Part shown: positions 7,611-15,970 of the stretch, in pieces
Numbering within the stretch: position 1 is the stretch's first letter
Layout: every line of letters starts with the position of its first letter
NCBI RefSeq assembly: GCF_030372765.1
Contig: NZ_JAUCMW010000021.1
Span: 1-40,941, forward strand
Source: Labilibaculum sp. K2S
Lineage (GTDB): Bacteria > Bacteroidota > Bacteroidia > Bacteroidales > Marinifilaceae
Direction of reading: 5' to 3'
DNA length: 40,941 nucleotides
Notes under the pieces: generated by a model
Databases searched by the model: none
Told to the model about the DNA's origin: nothing
Seen by the model: the letters and a program-made list of their open reading frames with translations, nothing else
Made by a program: the position numbers and the translations under genes

Positions 7611-8576
7611 TTAGTCAGCCGAGGTTTCCCCAACACCGGCATCTGTTCTTTTTACTTCCTGAATGGTTCCGTCTTCGTTAAAATAAAGGTATTCAGCACA
7701 GCATTGACGTTGTGTTTTATCGCAGGTTGATTTTGTTTTAAGCCAACGATGATAGAATAAAATCCATTGTCCTTTAAATTCAACAATCGAATGGTGATTA
7801 TTACTTTCCCCTTCCTGCTGCATAATAACGCCCTGGTATTTCCAAGGGCCGATAGGAGATTTGGACATATAATAGGTAAGGATTCTGTTGTTTTCAGGCA
7901 TGGTATAATAGTAATTTCCGTTTCTTTTGAATACCCACGGGCCTTCTCTTTTTGGATTGTATCCGCCCATATCCATATTAATCAGATCACCTTTAACGCT
8001 AAGCATATCGTCAGCCATTTCTGCAACCCAATAGTCGCCGCCTCCATTAAAATAGATGTAAGCTTTACCATCATCATCAACAAAAAGACAAGGATCGTTG
8101 GCATAAGGCTCTTTCCATAAAGGAGCTCCAATTGCATCAACAAAAGGGCCGGTAGGAGAATCACTTACGGCAATTCCTAAGCCCATCCACTTTGTGCTGT
8201 TTTTAGAATTTACACGATCTTTAAAACCGGTGCCGGCAGGAAAACAGAAATAATATTTGCCATTTTTATAGGCACAATCTGGCGCCCATGCGAAATTGTC
8301 GGCCCACGAAAGATCATCAACTGATAAACAGGCGCCATGATCGGTCCAATTTACCAAATCGGAGGAGGAGAACACGTGCCAGTCTTTCATGAAAAAATCA
8401 GGCTGGCATTCTTCGTCATGGGAGGTATAAAGGTACATTTTTCCATCTTTCCATACATGGCCAGATGGATCTGCTGTTTTAATATCACTGCCAAAATTGA
8501 GTGGGTTTTGAGCAAAGGTTATTGATGTATTTACCAGCAAAAATATCAATGCTATTTGTATTGCAAACTGTTTCAT
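7611..8576 (-). CDS. Glycoside hydrolase family 43, secreted
   Basis: This is a five-bladed beta-propeller hydrolase, probably an arabinofuranosidase, xylosidase or galactanase acting on pectin side chains. I chose the ATG at 8576 because it gives a clean signal peptide (MKQFAIQIALIFLLVNTSITFAQ); an upstream ATG at 8600 would add eight charged residues. The catalytic triad is visible: base D36 (ADPSG), pKa modulator D161 (ANDPCLFVDDDG) and acid E211 (KREGPW). The protein is 321 residues and has no additional binding module. The subfamily cannot be fixed by eye, so the exact sugar is unknown. It lies between the BNR protein and the pectinesterase, with gaps of about 45-80 bp. Confidence 0.88.
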   Translation of the reverse strand: MKQFAIQIALIFLLVNTSITFAQNPLNFGSDIKTADPSGHVWKDGKMYLYTSHDEECQPDFFMKDWHVFSSSDLVNWTDHGACLSVDDLSWADNFAWAPDCAYKNGKYYFCFPAGTGFKDRVNSKNSTKWMGLGIAVSDSPTGPFVDAIGAPLWKEPYANDPCLFVDDDGKAYIYFNGGGDYWVAEMADDMLSVKGDLINMDMGGYNPKREGPWVFKRNGNYYYTMPENNRILTYYMSKSPIGPWKYQGVIMQQEGESNNHHSIVEFKGQWILFYHRWLKTKSTCDKTQRQCCAEYLYFNEDGTIQEVKRTDAGVGETSAD

Positions 8577-8657
8577 CTTAATTTTTGTTTTATGTAACAA
8601 TGGTTGGTGTAATTTAATATGCGTTTATATCGATAAAAGTAAATGCCCGCCATGCAG

Positions 8658-9854
8658 TTACTTTTTAGGCCGTTGATTCTGTTGCCAGAGCAAACTGTCA
8701 ATCGGAATTTTGGTTAATTCTACATCTTCTTTATTGGTTGCATAGGATACGTAGAGGTAATCACCCCAAATCACACTTTTGGGATAACTATATCCAATTC
8801 GTTTGTATTTTCCTTTAAACCTCATGGGCTGAAGATCTTCGTTACCGCTGCGCAATAAGTAAGCATGATCAAATGTAAAACCGTCTTTGCTTAAAGTAAT
8901 TGCAAGAGGAAACCGACTTTTATTTCCCGAAGGATTATTAACCATAAAGGCTGTGCCGTCCGATAAATTTCCGGCACTCTGCTTCGCCCTTGAGTCTGGT
9001 GTATCGACAATTACAGGAGTAGTCCAGTTTGCCCCATTGTCCTTACTAAGCGAAGCAAGTTTTTTAAAACTATTGTTTTGATCCCGAAAAATCATGACAA
9101 TAGTGCTGTCTTTTCTGTAAAACCAACTAGGTTCTATTTCCCGGCTTATATTTTTATTGTCTGTAGGCATGTTAATCATTTTTCCAGCTGTCCAACCCGA
9201 TATGCCAAGCGGATCGTTAGTATAAAAGGGTGTAACTATTAATCCGGGCTGCATATGAAAAGCTGTAATGATCCGGCCGTTTTTTAATGCATGAACATCC
9301 TGTTCAATAATTCCTAAAACAGGTTGGCCATTACTATTTGTAAGAGCTTTTGGCGATTTCCAATGTATTCCATCGGTTGATGTAATGTATTCGGTATAGC
9401 CTTCTTTAGCTCCTTCGTTTTTATCGGGCCAATTACAAATATAAGCCACAAGGGTATTTCCGTCACTCCACCATCCGCCGCTTGTTTTTATTCCGTGCTT
9501 CCATTTTTTGGTTAATGCAGATGGTTTACTCCAATCTTTTCCATTTTTGCTCCTGCTGTAAAAAACCTGAGTATCTTCACCATCTTCATCAACCGATGAA
9601 CTTTGCCATTGTGAATAAAGCATTCCTTTATATGGAAACAGTACAACTCCGTGATTGTATTTATTATCGCCGTTTTGCGGTGCAAATATTGTTACTGTTT
9701 CAAGTCCCTTGGCGAAAGGGAGTCCCAGAGTTTCGGGCTGATCAAAGTTAAAGAGAGGATGAACCTTAAAAGGAACATCACATTCCTGAGCATGCAAGGA
9801 CAGTACCAGAAAAAATTGAGGTAAAAGTTGAATGATATTTTTAAGTGAAATCAT
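8658..9854 (-). CDS. Secreted BNR/Asp-box beta-propeller protein, sialidase-like fold
   Basis: A signal peptide ends near LHAQ (23). The mature protein contains several Asp-box turns (SKNGKDW, STDGIHW, SKDNGANW, SKDGFTF), the hallmark of six-bladed sialidase-type propellers. The sialidase FRIP motif and a clear arginine triad are not evident, so I do not call it a sialidase. In this operon, with an apiosidase-like and acetylesterase genes, it may act on a pectin component. The RG-II keto-deoxy sugars Kdo and Dha are chemically related to sialic acids, which makes them attractive but unproven substrates. It could also be an unassigned lyase or glycosidase family. Length 398 residues. Confidence 0.7.
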   Translation of the reverse strand: MISLKNIIQLLPQFFLVLSLHAQECDVPFKVHPLFNFDQPETLGLPFAKGLETVTIFAPQNGDNKYNHGVVLFPYKGMLYSQWQSSSVDEDGEDTQVFYSRSKNGKDWSKPSALTKKWKHGIKTSGGWWSDGNTLVAYICNWPDKNEGAKEGYTEYITSTDGIHWKSPKALTNSNGQPVLGIIEQDVHALKNGRIITAFHMQPGLIVTPFYTNDPLGISGWTAGKMINMPTDNKNISREIEPSWFYRKDSTIVMIFRDQNNSFKKLASLSKDNGANWTTPVIVDTPDSRAKQSAGNLSDGTAFMVNNPSGNKSRFPLAITLSKDGFTFDHAYLLRSGNEDLQPMRFKGKYKRIGYSYPKSVIWGDYLYVSYATNKEDVELTKIPIDSLLWQQNQRPKK

Positions 9855-9902
9855 AATTCTCTATAAAGTTATTACCTGCAAAATGCGATACCGGTTTGGT
9901 TG

Positions 9903-11009
9903 TTATTTTGCATTTACTTTTTTTCTCCATCCAGGATATTTTTTCAGGAGTCTTGCAGGAGCATCGGTATACCAGCCGTAACCATTTCGGCGTTCGTAAC
10001 TAATCTCAGCCAGAGAGTTTCTTTTAATTCCATCGCGGCTGCAGAAATATGGTTTGCAGGTTTCTAAATCGTAAAAACGGGCCCACAATGGGGAAGCCTT
10101 TTCATCTTTAACGATAACTCGATTTTTCTTTCCGTTTTTATCTATTTCCTGAGTTAATTTTATTCCCTCTATTTTGTTGGCCTCAAACCATTTTACAGCT
10201 CCATTTACAGCAGCAACAATTTGTTCGGAAGGCTTATCTATCTTCATTAATAAAAGTGCTATGTTGACCGATTCGCCACCACTAAACGAAGCCAATTCGT
10301 ATGCACGTGCATTAGCCGGAGCGAATGTTTTTTCATCATGCTGAGCACACCATACTGTTGGTTGACCATTTACAACAATCTGGGTTTTAAGAATACATTG
10401 AATTCCCTTGTTAAATGCCGTTTGGGCTTTATCTTTTCGGTCTTTATTTATTTGTAATGAATCAAATTCTTTACTGTCTGCAAGTATTTCAAATAAAAAA
10501 TTCAAGGTATTTACCATCGCATCATCATTAAAGGTAATATGGTCTGCGTAATCTCCTTTGCAAGGATAAAACTGCGGCCATCCGCCATTTTCGTATTGCG
10601 AAATAAAAATATATTCAAGTCCTTTTTCAAATGCCTGCTTATACCGCTTGTCATTAAAATGGGAATATACTTTAGCCAGAAACCGTAATTCTGATATTGT
10701 TGCACCGTTATCGAATGTGGCGCCAATTTCAGACTTGTCCTGAATATAATGGGTCTTCTCTGATTCAGAGAATGCTTGATGATAGGGCTTGTTTTTTTCC
10801 CATCCTCCAATTTCTTTTTGACTAAGCAGTACGTTTTCGGCCACCAATTTTGCATCCTCAGTTCCATACCATTCTGCGGGCATTTTGGTTGATACCTGTT
10901 TCCATTTCAGACTCAAATAATCTTTAGCGGTTGTTTTTTGCTTGTTTTGTGCTAAAGCAGAAGTTATTGTCAGAACCATGATCATTGAGATCAAATAGAT
11001 ATTTTTCAT
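9903..11009 (-). CDS. pelA: Pectate lyase, polysaccharide lyase family 10
   Basis: This enzyme cleaves polygalacturonate by beta-elimination. The signal peptide ends near ALAQ (20-21). Residues about 30-350 form the (alpha/alpha) barrel of PL10, with typical stretches ENGGWPQFYP (140-149), TFNDDAMV (159-166), ARAYELASFSGGES (234-247) and WARFYDLET (309-317), which holds the likely catalytic arginine R311. The C-terminal YGWYTDAP and YPGWRKK also fit the family. At 368 residues it is a single-domain enzyme without extra modules. It is the second gene of the operon, after the GH28-like gene. The 107-bp gap upstream has an 8-bp inverted repeat, TATGAAAC at 11038-11045 and GTTTCATA at 11093-11100, whose role is unknown. 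Confidence 0.92.
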   Translation of the reverse strand: MKNIYLISMIMVLTITSALAQNKQKTTAKDYLSLKWKQVSTKMPAEWYGTEDAKLVAENVLLSQKEIGGWEKNKPYHQAFSESEKTHYIQDKSEIGATFDNGATISELRFLAKVYSHFNDKRYKQAFEKGLEYIFISQYENGGWPQFYPCKGDYADHITFNDDAMVNTLNFLFEILADSKEFDSLQINKDRKDKAQTAFNKGIQCILKTQIVVNGQPTVWCAQHDEKTFAPANARAYELASFSGGESVNIALLLMKIDKPSEQIVAAVNGAVKWFEANKIEGIKLTQEIDKNGKKNRVIVKDEKASPLWARFYDLETCKPYFCSRDGIKRNSLAEISYERRNGYGWYTDAPARLLKKYPGWRKKVNAK

Positions 11010-11116
11010 ATGATTATAATTTGTTTTTTAATTGCCATATGAAACTCCCAAATTACACTCATTCTCCTGTGTGTAACACTTTTTATAGGGTTGTTTCATA
11101 AATTCTTATTTTTACT

Positions 11117-12970
11117 TTATTTGACTGGTGAAAAATAAGTGGTAATTATTTTTTGTTTTTCTTCAATTATATCTCCGTTATTATTGATTCCAACAGCGAA
11201 TAATTTTCGGTCATACTCTCCTTTAATTTCGAAATACGCGAAATCCTGAAAAGAAATTCTCTTTATTTCATTGATCATGAGGGGGGCAGGAGTGATCTTT
11301 AAATAAGTTTCCAAAGCTGCTATAACTGCTTTTGGTAATTCACCAAATGCAATATCCGATTCGGATCGCATGATCTTCCCGTCGGCCAGAATTAAGAGAC
11401 GCAGTTCTTTCGACGATTCGAGTTTTAAATTAATGTTGTAGATAACATTTGACTGGGTAATCATTCGGTTAATATTGCTGACAGGAATCTGAGGATAATT
11501 AGCCACCAGTGTATTTTTTACAGATTTTGGAAGATCATTGAATTTTATATTATTGGAATCCAAAATGTCATCTTCGTTGCGTTCCAGGTTGATTTTTGGA
11601 ATTTGAATGTTCCCGACTGTGTTTGTTCCTGAGTAATTTTCCTCATTTTCTTGAACATTTGAAAAGTTCATGTTTTGCAGGTTCTTTACAAATGAACCTT
11701 TAAAGGTTGAAAATTTAGAATTGCGGACATTTACATTATAAATTAAATTTTTACTATGACCGTTAAGAAGAAAGGCACGACCACAATTTTCGGCATAAAT
11801 TTTATCGAGATGAATATTGTACAACAATGGACTGGAATCGGATAGGTTTGAACTGTTGTTAATATTGCCAAGTAAAAATGAACCTGTAATATGATTTGCC
11901 TGAATATTCTTTAAAAATATCTCGTGGAGCTTTCCCTTTAGCCTGGCATTGGCGAAAATACGCAAAGCCGTTTCGCTTGTATCAATTTTTAAATCAGACA
12001 GGAAAATATGATTGGCTCCGGCTTGTGTTTGGGAGCTGATAATTACTGCCGAATAAAGAACATTTTCGAAAACTGAATTTTGGATTATGATATTCTTTGA
12101 CGCACGATTGTTTGGGATTTTAACCCGTCCCGAAAGAATCTTTACTCCATCGTCAACAAATTGGAATTTTGTACTGTCAACAAGAATATTTTCACTGCTT
12201 TCCAATCCAATTCCAATCTGGTCATATCCATGACTGCTGATTAAACAATTTTTAATTGTTACATTATCGCATAAAATTGGGTGAATAACCCAAAAAGGAG
12301 CATTTTTAATGCTTACTCCTGAAATATTTATTCGGGAACACTCCAAAAAAGTAATCAAATCCGGGCGGAAAGAATGGCCATTCCCAAATTTACGATTGAT
12401 GGGTTTCACATTAGTATTTTCAAGGTCTTTCAACAATTCCCAATCCATTCTTTCCTGAAATTTCATGTTTTTCCAAACAGGATCGTTTCCCTGACCGTCA
12501 ATAATACCTTTGCCGCTTATCTGTATGTCGCTTGCATCTTTAGCATAAATCATGGATGAATAGTTCATGCATGGAATGCCGTTAAACCAGTTGTAAGCTA
12601 AGGGATATATTTCAGGTTTCGCTATAAATTTGAGTTTAGCACCTTCTTCCAAATACAGATTTATTTTGCTCTTCAGAACAATAGGTCCGGTATAATAAAT
12701 TCCAGGAGGAATTAGAATTGTACCACCACCAATTTCATAAACATGGTCAATTGCTTTCTGGATTCTTTGAGAATCATCCTCAGATCCAAAATCAATCAGA
12801 CGTAAAGTATCAGTTGGGATTTTTGCAGACTGTATTTCACTTCTGATTGAATCGGCATATTTCCAGCCATTGGAACTTTCAGGAACCGATTCATTGGGTG
12901 CATTTTCTTTTTGCCTGTTACAGGCCAGCAATGCTATAATAAGAGCAATACATGAAATAGGAAGTCGCAT
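11117..12970 (-). CDS. GH28-like beta-helix protein with two C-terminal PepSY-like repeats, lipoprotein
   Basis: This is the first gene of the operon, 617 residues. The SPII leader has lipobox Cys17 (LLACNRQ). Residues about 55-440 are a right-handed parallel beta-helix of the polygalacturonase family. GH28 motifs are only partly kept: the NTD block reads GYDQ (D250), the GDD block reads VDDGVKILSG (D273, D274), and RIK reads RIF (337-339), while the conserved GHG histidine is not recognisable. Residues about 474-537 and 541-606 are two PepSY-like repeats (FNDLPKSVKNTL and FGELPKAVIAAL), a fold more usual in small periplasmic proteins. It may be a divergent galacturonidase or a substrate-binding protein. 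The fusion is the odd feature. Confidence 0.82.
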   Translation of the reverse strand: MRLPISCIALIIALLACNRQKENAPNESVPESSNGWKYADSIRSEIQSAKIPTDTLRLIDFGSEDDSQRIQKAIDHVYEIGGGTILIPPGIYYTGPIVLKSKINLYLEEGAKLKFIAKPEIYPLAYNWFNGIPCMNYSSMIYAKDASDIQISGKGIIDGQGNDPVWKNMKFQERMDWELLKDLENTNVKPINRKFGNGHSFRPDLITFLECSRINISGVSIKNAPFWVIHPILCDNVTIKNCLISSHGYDQIGIGLESSENILVDSTKFQFVDDGVKILSGRVKIPNNRASKNIIIQNSVFENVLYSAVIISSQTQAGANHIFLSDLKIDTSETALRIFANARLKGKLHEIFLKNIQANHITGSFLLGNINNSSNLSDSSPLLYNIHLDKIYAENCGRAFLLNGHSKNLIYNVNVRNSKFSTFKGSFVKNLQNMNFSNVQENEENYSGTNTVGNIQIPKINLERNEDDILDSNNIKFNDLPKSVKNTLVANYPQIPVSNINRMITQSNVIYNINLKLESSKELRLLILADGKIMRSESDIAFGELPKAVIAALETYLKITPAPLMINEIKRISFQDFAYFEIKGEYDRKLFAVGINNNGDIIEEKQKIITTYFSPVK

Positions 12971-13115
12971 AACTTTTTTTTGCTAAAATAAGCGAAAGTC
13001 TTATAAACAGGCTGTTATTTCCTGTCATTAACTGTTATTGACCTATTCATTTTTTGTTTTTATGTATTATTTAAAATGATTTAGTAACTTTCGCAGGACA
13101 ACCGTAATATCTAAC
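12971..13115. promoter_or_regulatory. Divergent promoter region between pectin operon and its putative regulator
   Basis: This 145-bp segment must hold both promoters. Three direct repeats CTGTTATT (13012-13019), CTGTCATT (13022-13029) and CTGTTATT (13032-13039) recur with an exact 10-bp period; the first also forms AACAG-G-CTGTT with upstream bases 13006-13010. Separately, GCGAAAGT (12992-12999) and ACTTTCGC (13087-13094) form an 8-bp inverted repeat. Each arm ends 21 bp from the facing start codon. TAACTTTC at 13085-13092 is one base off the Bacteroidota -7 consensus TAnnTTTG for the plus-strand gene. Tandem half-sites on one face of the helix are typical targets of OmpR/PhoB-type winged-helix proteins, which is what the plus-strand gene encodes. 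Confidence 0.6.
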
Positions 13116-14330
13116 ATGAGTAACAATTTCGATGACAATTTCTGGCTGAGTAAAATTGCCGGCAGCAAGTATTTTACATCTGCGAACGATGTTCGATTGC
13201 TTCGTTATTTGGTAAGCGCCACACGCGAAGATAAAATTCTGAAAGAAACGGTTATTGCCATTGACGTTTTCGGACGTGATGCTTCATTCGATCCCGGATC
13301 GGATTCTATTGTACGTTCCAATATTTACAATCTGCGTAAAAAGCTCAACTCTTACTATCTGGATGAAGGCAATCATGACGCTGTGCGGTTTGTAATACCT
13401 AAGGGTAGTTATCGTGTTGTATTTAAGCTGGCTGAAACAGAGGAGCTTGAACAAACACCAGAATTGAGAGTGGCAACTTCAAATTCGATTAGCTTCAAAT
13501 TTTTATTTCCGGTTTCATTTGTTCTGATGTTGGTTTTTGCATTCCTTTATTTCTCAGGCAATAGAAACTTTAACACTCAAAAAATAGAAAATAAAAATCC
13601 GGTTTGGGATTACTATTTGCAATCGGAAAACCCGTTGATAATTGTTTTGGGGGATTATTTTATGATGCAAAAAACGCAATTCCCAGATAGCAGCTTCAAT
13701 TATGTTCGTAATCCGGAAATAAACAGCCAAAACGACTTTATGGCTTATCTGGATAAAAATCCGGAGCAAAAAGCCAGTATGAAAAAACTGGGGCAAAGTT
13801 ATTTTGGCGAAGAAATCCCCAACTGTTTTTTTCAGTTGATACAAATTTTTCAAAAAGCGCACAAACCATTCAGTATGAAATATGCTTCGGAATTATCATT
13901 GAGTGATGTTCGGATGAATGACCTGATTTTTGTAGGCGATTTTGGCACTTTGGGAATACTTAATCCTTTTTTCGCAAAAACAGGTTTTCATTATTCCAAC
14001 ATACCCCCGGCTATTTTTATTTTAAATTCGCAGCAAGATACTTCTGAGTATATTTCTCTCAACAATCCAGATCGATCGGTATTCCAGAATGATTATGCCA
14101 TCGTTTCCAACATTTCGGCCTACGATGGAAAAAAGATCATGTTTTTTGTATCCTTTCTACCATTTGGCAAATCGGAAGCTTTGTACAAGTTGAGCGAAAC
14201 ATCATTTCTAACTGAACTGACAGATAGTGTCGCTTCTTTTCCGGATGACTGGAATCTGTTAATGAAAATTTCAGGTTTGCAATCTACCGGATTCTACTAT
14301 GAAATTATAAAGTTTGGCAGTATTGAATAA
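13116..14330 (+). CDS. Membrane-anchored winged-helix transcriptional regulator (ToxR/CadC-like layout)
   Basis: Residues about 8-105 match the winged-helix domain found in many one-component regulators and cyclases. They contain LLRYLV, an HTH-like stretch, VFGRDASFDPGSDSIVR (51-67), LRKKLNSYY and IPKGSYR (94-100). A single hydrophobic span at about 127-147 follows. The remaining 255 residues would be periplasmic. They contain stretches such as LIIVLGDYF and NDLIFVGDFGTLGIL but no domain I can name. The layout predicts a sensor that binds a periplasmic signal, perhaps an oligogalacturonide, and acts on DNA while tethered to the membrane. It is divergent from the pectin operon across 145 bp, so control of that operon is the natural hypothesis. 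Specific ligand and fold of the sensor are unknown. Confidence 0.8.
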   Translation: MSNNFDDNFWLSKIAGSKYFTSANDVRLLRYLVSATREDKILKETVIAIDVFGRDASFDPGSDSIVRSNIYNLRKKLNSYYLDEGNHDAVRFVIPKGSYRVVFKLAETEELEQTPELRVATSNSISFKFLFPVSFVLMLVFAFLYFSGNRNFNTQKIENKNPVWDYYLQSENPLIIVLGDYFMMQKTQFPDSSFNYVRNPEINSQNDFMAYLDKNPEQKASMKKLGQSYFGEEIPNCFFQLIQIFQKAHKPFSMKYASELSLSDVRMNDLIFVGDFGTLGILNPFFAKTGFHYSNIPPAIFILNSQQDTSEYISLNNPDRSVFQNDYAIVSNISAYDGKKIMFFVSFLPFGKSEALYKLSETSFLTELTDSVASFPDDWNLLMKISGLQSTGFYYEIIKFGSIE

Positions 14331-14384
14331 GCAGCGGTTAAAGGATGATGACAGGCTGACTTCAAAAGTGAATGAACCACTACT

Positions 14385-14427
14385 AAAAAAAGCAGCATGC
14401 TAGCTTTGAGCTAATATACTGCTGCTT
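14385..14427 (-). terminator. Terminator of the first RND efflux operon
   Basis: The outer stem is AAGCAGCA (14390-14397) with TGCTGCTT (14420-14427), and an inner stem TAGCT/AGCTA lies at 14401-14413. On the minus strand it ends in seven T (14391 down to 14385). This orientation fits the minus-strand efflux operon; the plus-strand regulator gene would end without a T run. Confidence 0.6.
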
Positions 14428-14459
14428 AATTGATATGCTAAATCAAATATAAAATAAGA

Positions 14460-14524
14460 TTTGACCGGATTACTAAATTGAAGAACTAACTTCAAAATCA
14501 TCCTACCGACGCAATCCGGTCAAA
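14460..14524. repeat. Nested inverted repeat in the 3' region of the efflux operon
   Basis: The perfect 12-bp arms TTTGACCGGATT (14460-14471) and AATCCGGTCAAA (14513-14524) enclose a smaller hairpin, TTGAAG (14478-14483) with CTTCAA (14490-14495). It starts 20 bp after the outer-membrane factor stop codon, counted in the direction of transcription. It may be an mRNA 3' stabiliser, a first terminator or a mobile-element trace. Confidence 0.7.
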
Positions 14525-14544
14525 ATCTACCCACTATTAAAATC

Positions 14545-15960
14545 TTACTTACGATTCCATCCACCACCTAATGAAAGGTATAATTTCACGACGGTATTTA
14601 ATTGTTGGAATTTTGTATCAATAGTATTGATCTCTGAGTTAAGAGCGTTACTTCGAGCAGTCAACACTTCAATGTAAGTTGTGTTTTGGTAGCCATTGTT
14701 CAGTAATTCTTCAGAATACTCAACAGCCTTTCTTAAAGCTTCCAATTCCATTTTCTGGATTTCGTATTTTTTTTGTTCAGACTGATAGCTGTACAATGCA
14801 TCCGATACTTCTTTTCCGGCATTTAGTATCGACTTTTGAAAATTGTAACGTGCTTCGGCTTGCTGTGCTTTGGCAACTTCATATCGGGTTCTGATGTTTC
14901 GTTTGTTAAAAAGTGGTTGGGTCAAATTTCCAATCACATTGCTAAACAAAGAGGACGTACTGAACCAATCGTCGAAATTGATGCTTTCCAAACCTGCGCT
15001 TGCACTAATACTCAAACTAGGGTAGAAGTTGCTGCGGGCAACATTGGTCAGCTCAAAAGCATTCATTAAGCCATATTCAGCAACCATTACATCTGGTCGG
15101 TTTCTAAGCAATTGAGCAGGAAAACCAGTTTGTAATTCAGCCGTAACCTTTTGATCATCTAATTTGCCACGAACAATAGTTCCGGCATTTTGTCCCAACA
15201 AAAGAGAAATAGTGTTCTCTAAAAGATTTACATTTTCTTCTAAATTTAAAAGAAGAATTTGAGTGCTGTACAACTGTGCTTCGGTTTGCTTCACAGCAGC
15301 TTCGGTTACTTGTCCGGCATCTTTTAAGCTTTTCATTGTTTCCAAACTCTCGGTTCGGTTGGTTACTGTTTGTTTTGTAACATCAACCTGAGCATCCAAA
15401 GCAATTAATTGAAAATAAGCGGAAGCCAAATTGCCAACTAAAGAACTTTCTACCGCTCTTCGTGAAGCTTCACTTTGCAAATAACCTGCTTGACTTGCTC
15501 TTTTGTTACTTCGGATTTTACCCCAAATATCAGCTTCCCATGAAACGGTACCTGTTAATTGGTAGTTTTCATAGTTGGGACCATTACCTCCTGCTGAAAT
15601 TCCTGTCATACTGTTGTCTGATGCTTCATAATGACCACCATTAGCACTCATATTAAGACTAGGCAGATAACCCATTTTTCCTTGTTTGTAATAGGCTTCA
15701 GCAGCATTTACACGCTCAATTGCCATCAAGTAATCCAAATTGTTATCCAAAGCTTTATTAATTAAGCTTTGCAGGTTCGCATCGGTAAACAATTCTTCCC
15801 AAGGCATGCTGGCAAGTGTTGATGAATCGGTAGTTGAAACATCGCGATACTGATCTGAAGTCTCTAGCTCCGGTTGCTGATATTTTTTTGCAACAAAACA
15901 GGATTGAAGACTGAATGCCGTTACAACCAGACTAAGTATTATATATCTTTTCTTCATCAT
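14545..15960 (-). CDS. Outer-membrane factor of RND efflux system (NodT/OprM type), lipoprotein
   Basis: This is the outer-membrane channel of a tripartite efflux pump. The SPII leader has a lipobox Cys (SLQSCFVAKKYQQPE), which also gives the typical N-terminus of NodT/OprM proteins. The body contains the duplicated OEP repeats with long helices: LQSLINKALDNNLDYLMAIERVNAA early, and SEELLNNGYQNTTYIEVLTAR near the C-terminus. At 471 residues it has the normal length. It is the last gene of the operon, 10 bp after the pump gene. RND operons in Bacteroidota often have this order of adaptor, pump, channel. Substrates cannot be read from the sequence. Confidence 0.93.
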   Translation of the reverse strand: MMKKRYIILSLVVTAFSLQSCFVAKKYQQPELETSDQYRDVSTTDSSTLASMPWEELFTDANLQSLINKALDNNLDYLMAIERVNAAEAYYKQGKMGYLPSLNMSANGGHYEASDNSMTGISAGGNGPNYENYQLTGTVSWEADIWGKIRSNKRASQAGYLQSEASRRAVESSLVGNLASAYFQLIALDAQVDVTKQTVTNRTESLETMKSLKDAGQVTEAAVKQTEAQLYSTQILLLNLEENVNLLENTISLLLGQNAGTIVRGKLDDQKVTAELQTGFPAQLLRNRPDVMVAEYGLMNAFELTNVARSNFYPSLSISASAGLESINFDDWFSTSSLFSNVIGNLTQPLFNKRNIRTRYEVAKAQQAEARYNFQKSILNAGKEVSDALYSYQSEQKKYEIQKMELEALRKAVEYSEELLNNGYQNTTYIEVLTARSNALNSEINTIDTKFQQLNTVVKLYLSLGGGWNRK

Positions 15961-15970
15961 TTCTTTCTAT

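Noticed and set aside
8658..9854. Annotation as a true exo-alpha-sialidase
   Set aside because: Only the Asp-box propeller is visible; the FRIP motif and arginine triad are not evident and the context is pectin.
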